Shown one piece after another: positions 63,963 to 64,000 of a stretch of 64,000 nt of DNA. The stretch spans positions 361,203-425,202 of the forward strand of contig CANNFQ010000002.1 in the NCBI GenBank assembly GCA_947503925.1. Direction: 5' to 3'. The DNA is from an uncultured Paracoccaceae bacterium (lineage in GTDB: Bacteria > Pseudomonadota > Alphaproteobacteria > Rhodobacterales > Rhodobacteraceae). The notes beneath the pieces are model-generated. The model saw only the letters and a list, made by a program, of their open reading frames with translations. It ran no database searches and had not been told where the DNA came from. Each line of letters starts with the position of its first letter. The stretch's first letter is position 1. The position numbers and the translations under genes are program-made.

Positions 63963-64000
63963 TTCACAGTTCGAAAAACGAGCGGTTAACATGTCTGATC

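Larger units (their letters stand above)
63473..64000. other. Gene-poor tail with an inverted-repeat element
   Basis: 528 bases with no secure gene. 63493-63617 is a possible small mobile or structured element, and 63615-63629 is a hairpin (CCCGGC-GAT-GCCGGG). A 62-codon frame lies at 63774-63962. An ATG at 63991 may start the next gene beyond the window. The stretch is more AT-rich than its neighbours, consistent with acquired or decaying DNA. Confidence 0.5.

Overview
The window looks like chromosomal DNA from a marine alphaproteobacterium of the Roseobacter group (Rhodobacteraceae). The reasons are the high GC content, dense ATGA-coupled operons, a CycM-type membrane cytochrome c, the hemE/hemC arrangement and, above all, a taurine/sulfonate island of Tpa, Xsc, Pta, AckA, TauE and SoeABC type. 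No phage, plasmid, CRISPR array or intact insertion sequence is visible.

Layout. 1-693 is the 3' end of a dabA-like gene. 778-8196 is a plus-strand sugar operon: binding protein, two permeases, ROK regulator, ATPase, Gfo/Idh/MocA oxidoreductase and a PP2C-like phosphatase. pheA and cycM follow as a divergent pair. 9851-15617 is a YejABEF-type peptide ABC transporter. 15717-25086 is mostly housekeeping: D-Ala-D-Ala carboxypeptidase with a C-terminal SPOR-like segment, clpS, an RsmC-like methyltransferase, an SDR, hemF, hemE, hemC and a GlcD-like flavoprotein. A CAT-anticodon tRNA, with a tRNA 3'-end remnant beside it, precedes cydAB. uraH and an MFS exporter come next.

29794-43074 is a galactoside catabolic locus. 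A minus-strand operon carries a CUT1 binding protein and two permeases, GH36 alpha-galactosidase, an SDR, dgoK, dgoA, an SMP-30 lactonase, GH42 beta-galactosidase and galM. A divergent IclR regulator and the MalK-like ATPase face it. Together they would import galactosides, hydrolyse them, oxidise galactose and feed the De Ley-Doudoroff route. No galactonate dehydratase is visible. After ilvA, 44420-54424 is a compact minus-strand operon (xsc, tauE-like, pta, ackA, tauE-like, soeA, a 59-codon membrane ORF, soeB, soeC). It converts sulfoacetaldehyde to acetyl phosphate and sulfite, then handles or oxidises the sulfite. tauR (55980-57446) and tpa (58414-59796) lie just beyond it. A copper-efflux pair, copA-cueR with a recognisable MerR-type promoter, and a NYN/PIN-like membrane protein end the gene-rich part. 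The last 500 bases hold an inverted-repeat element and little else.

The most interesting points are the unlisted small membrane ORF translationally coupled between soeA and soeB, a candidate TauR direct repeat upstream of three taurine transcription units, an acetate kinase lacking its catalytic Asp, two SDR proteins with Asn in place of the catalytic Lys, the tRNA remnant, and four small families of palindromic or hairpin repeats. All functional calls come from reading motifs and gene order; no database search was run.
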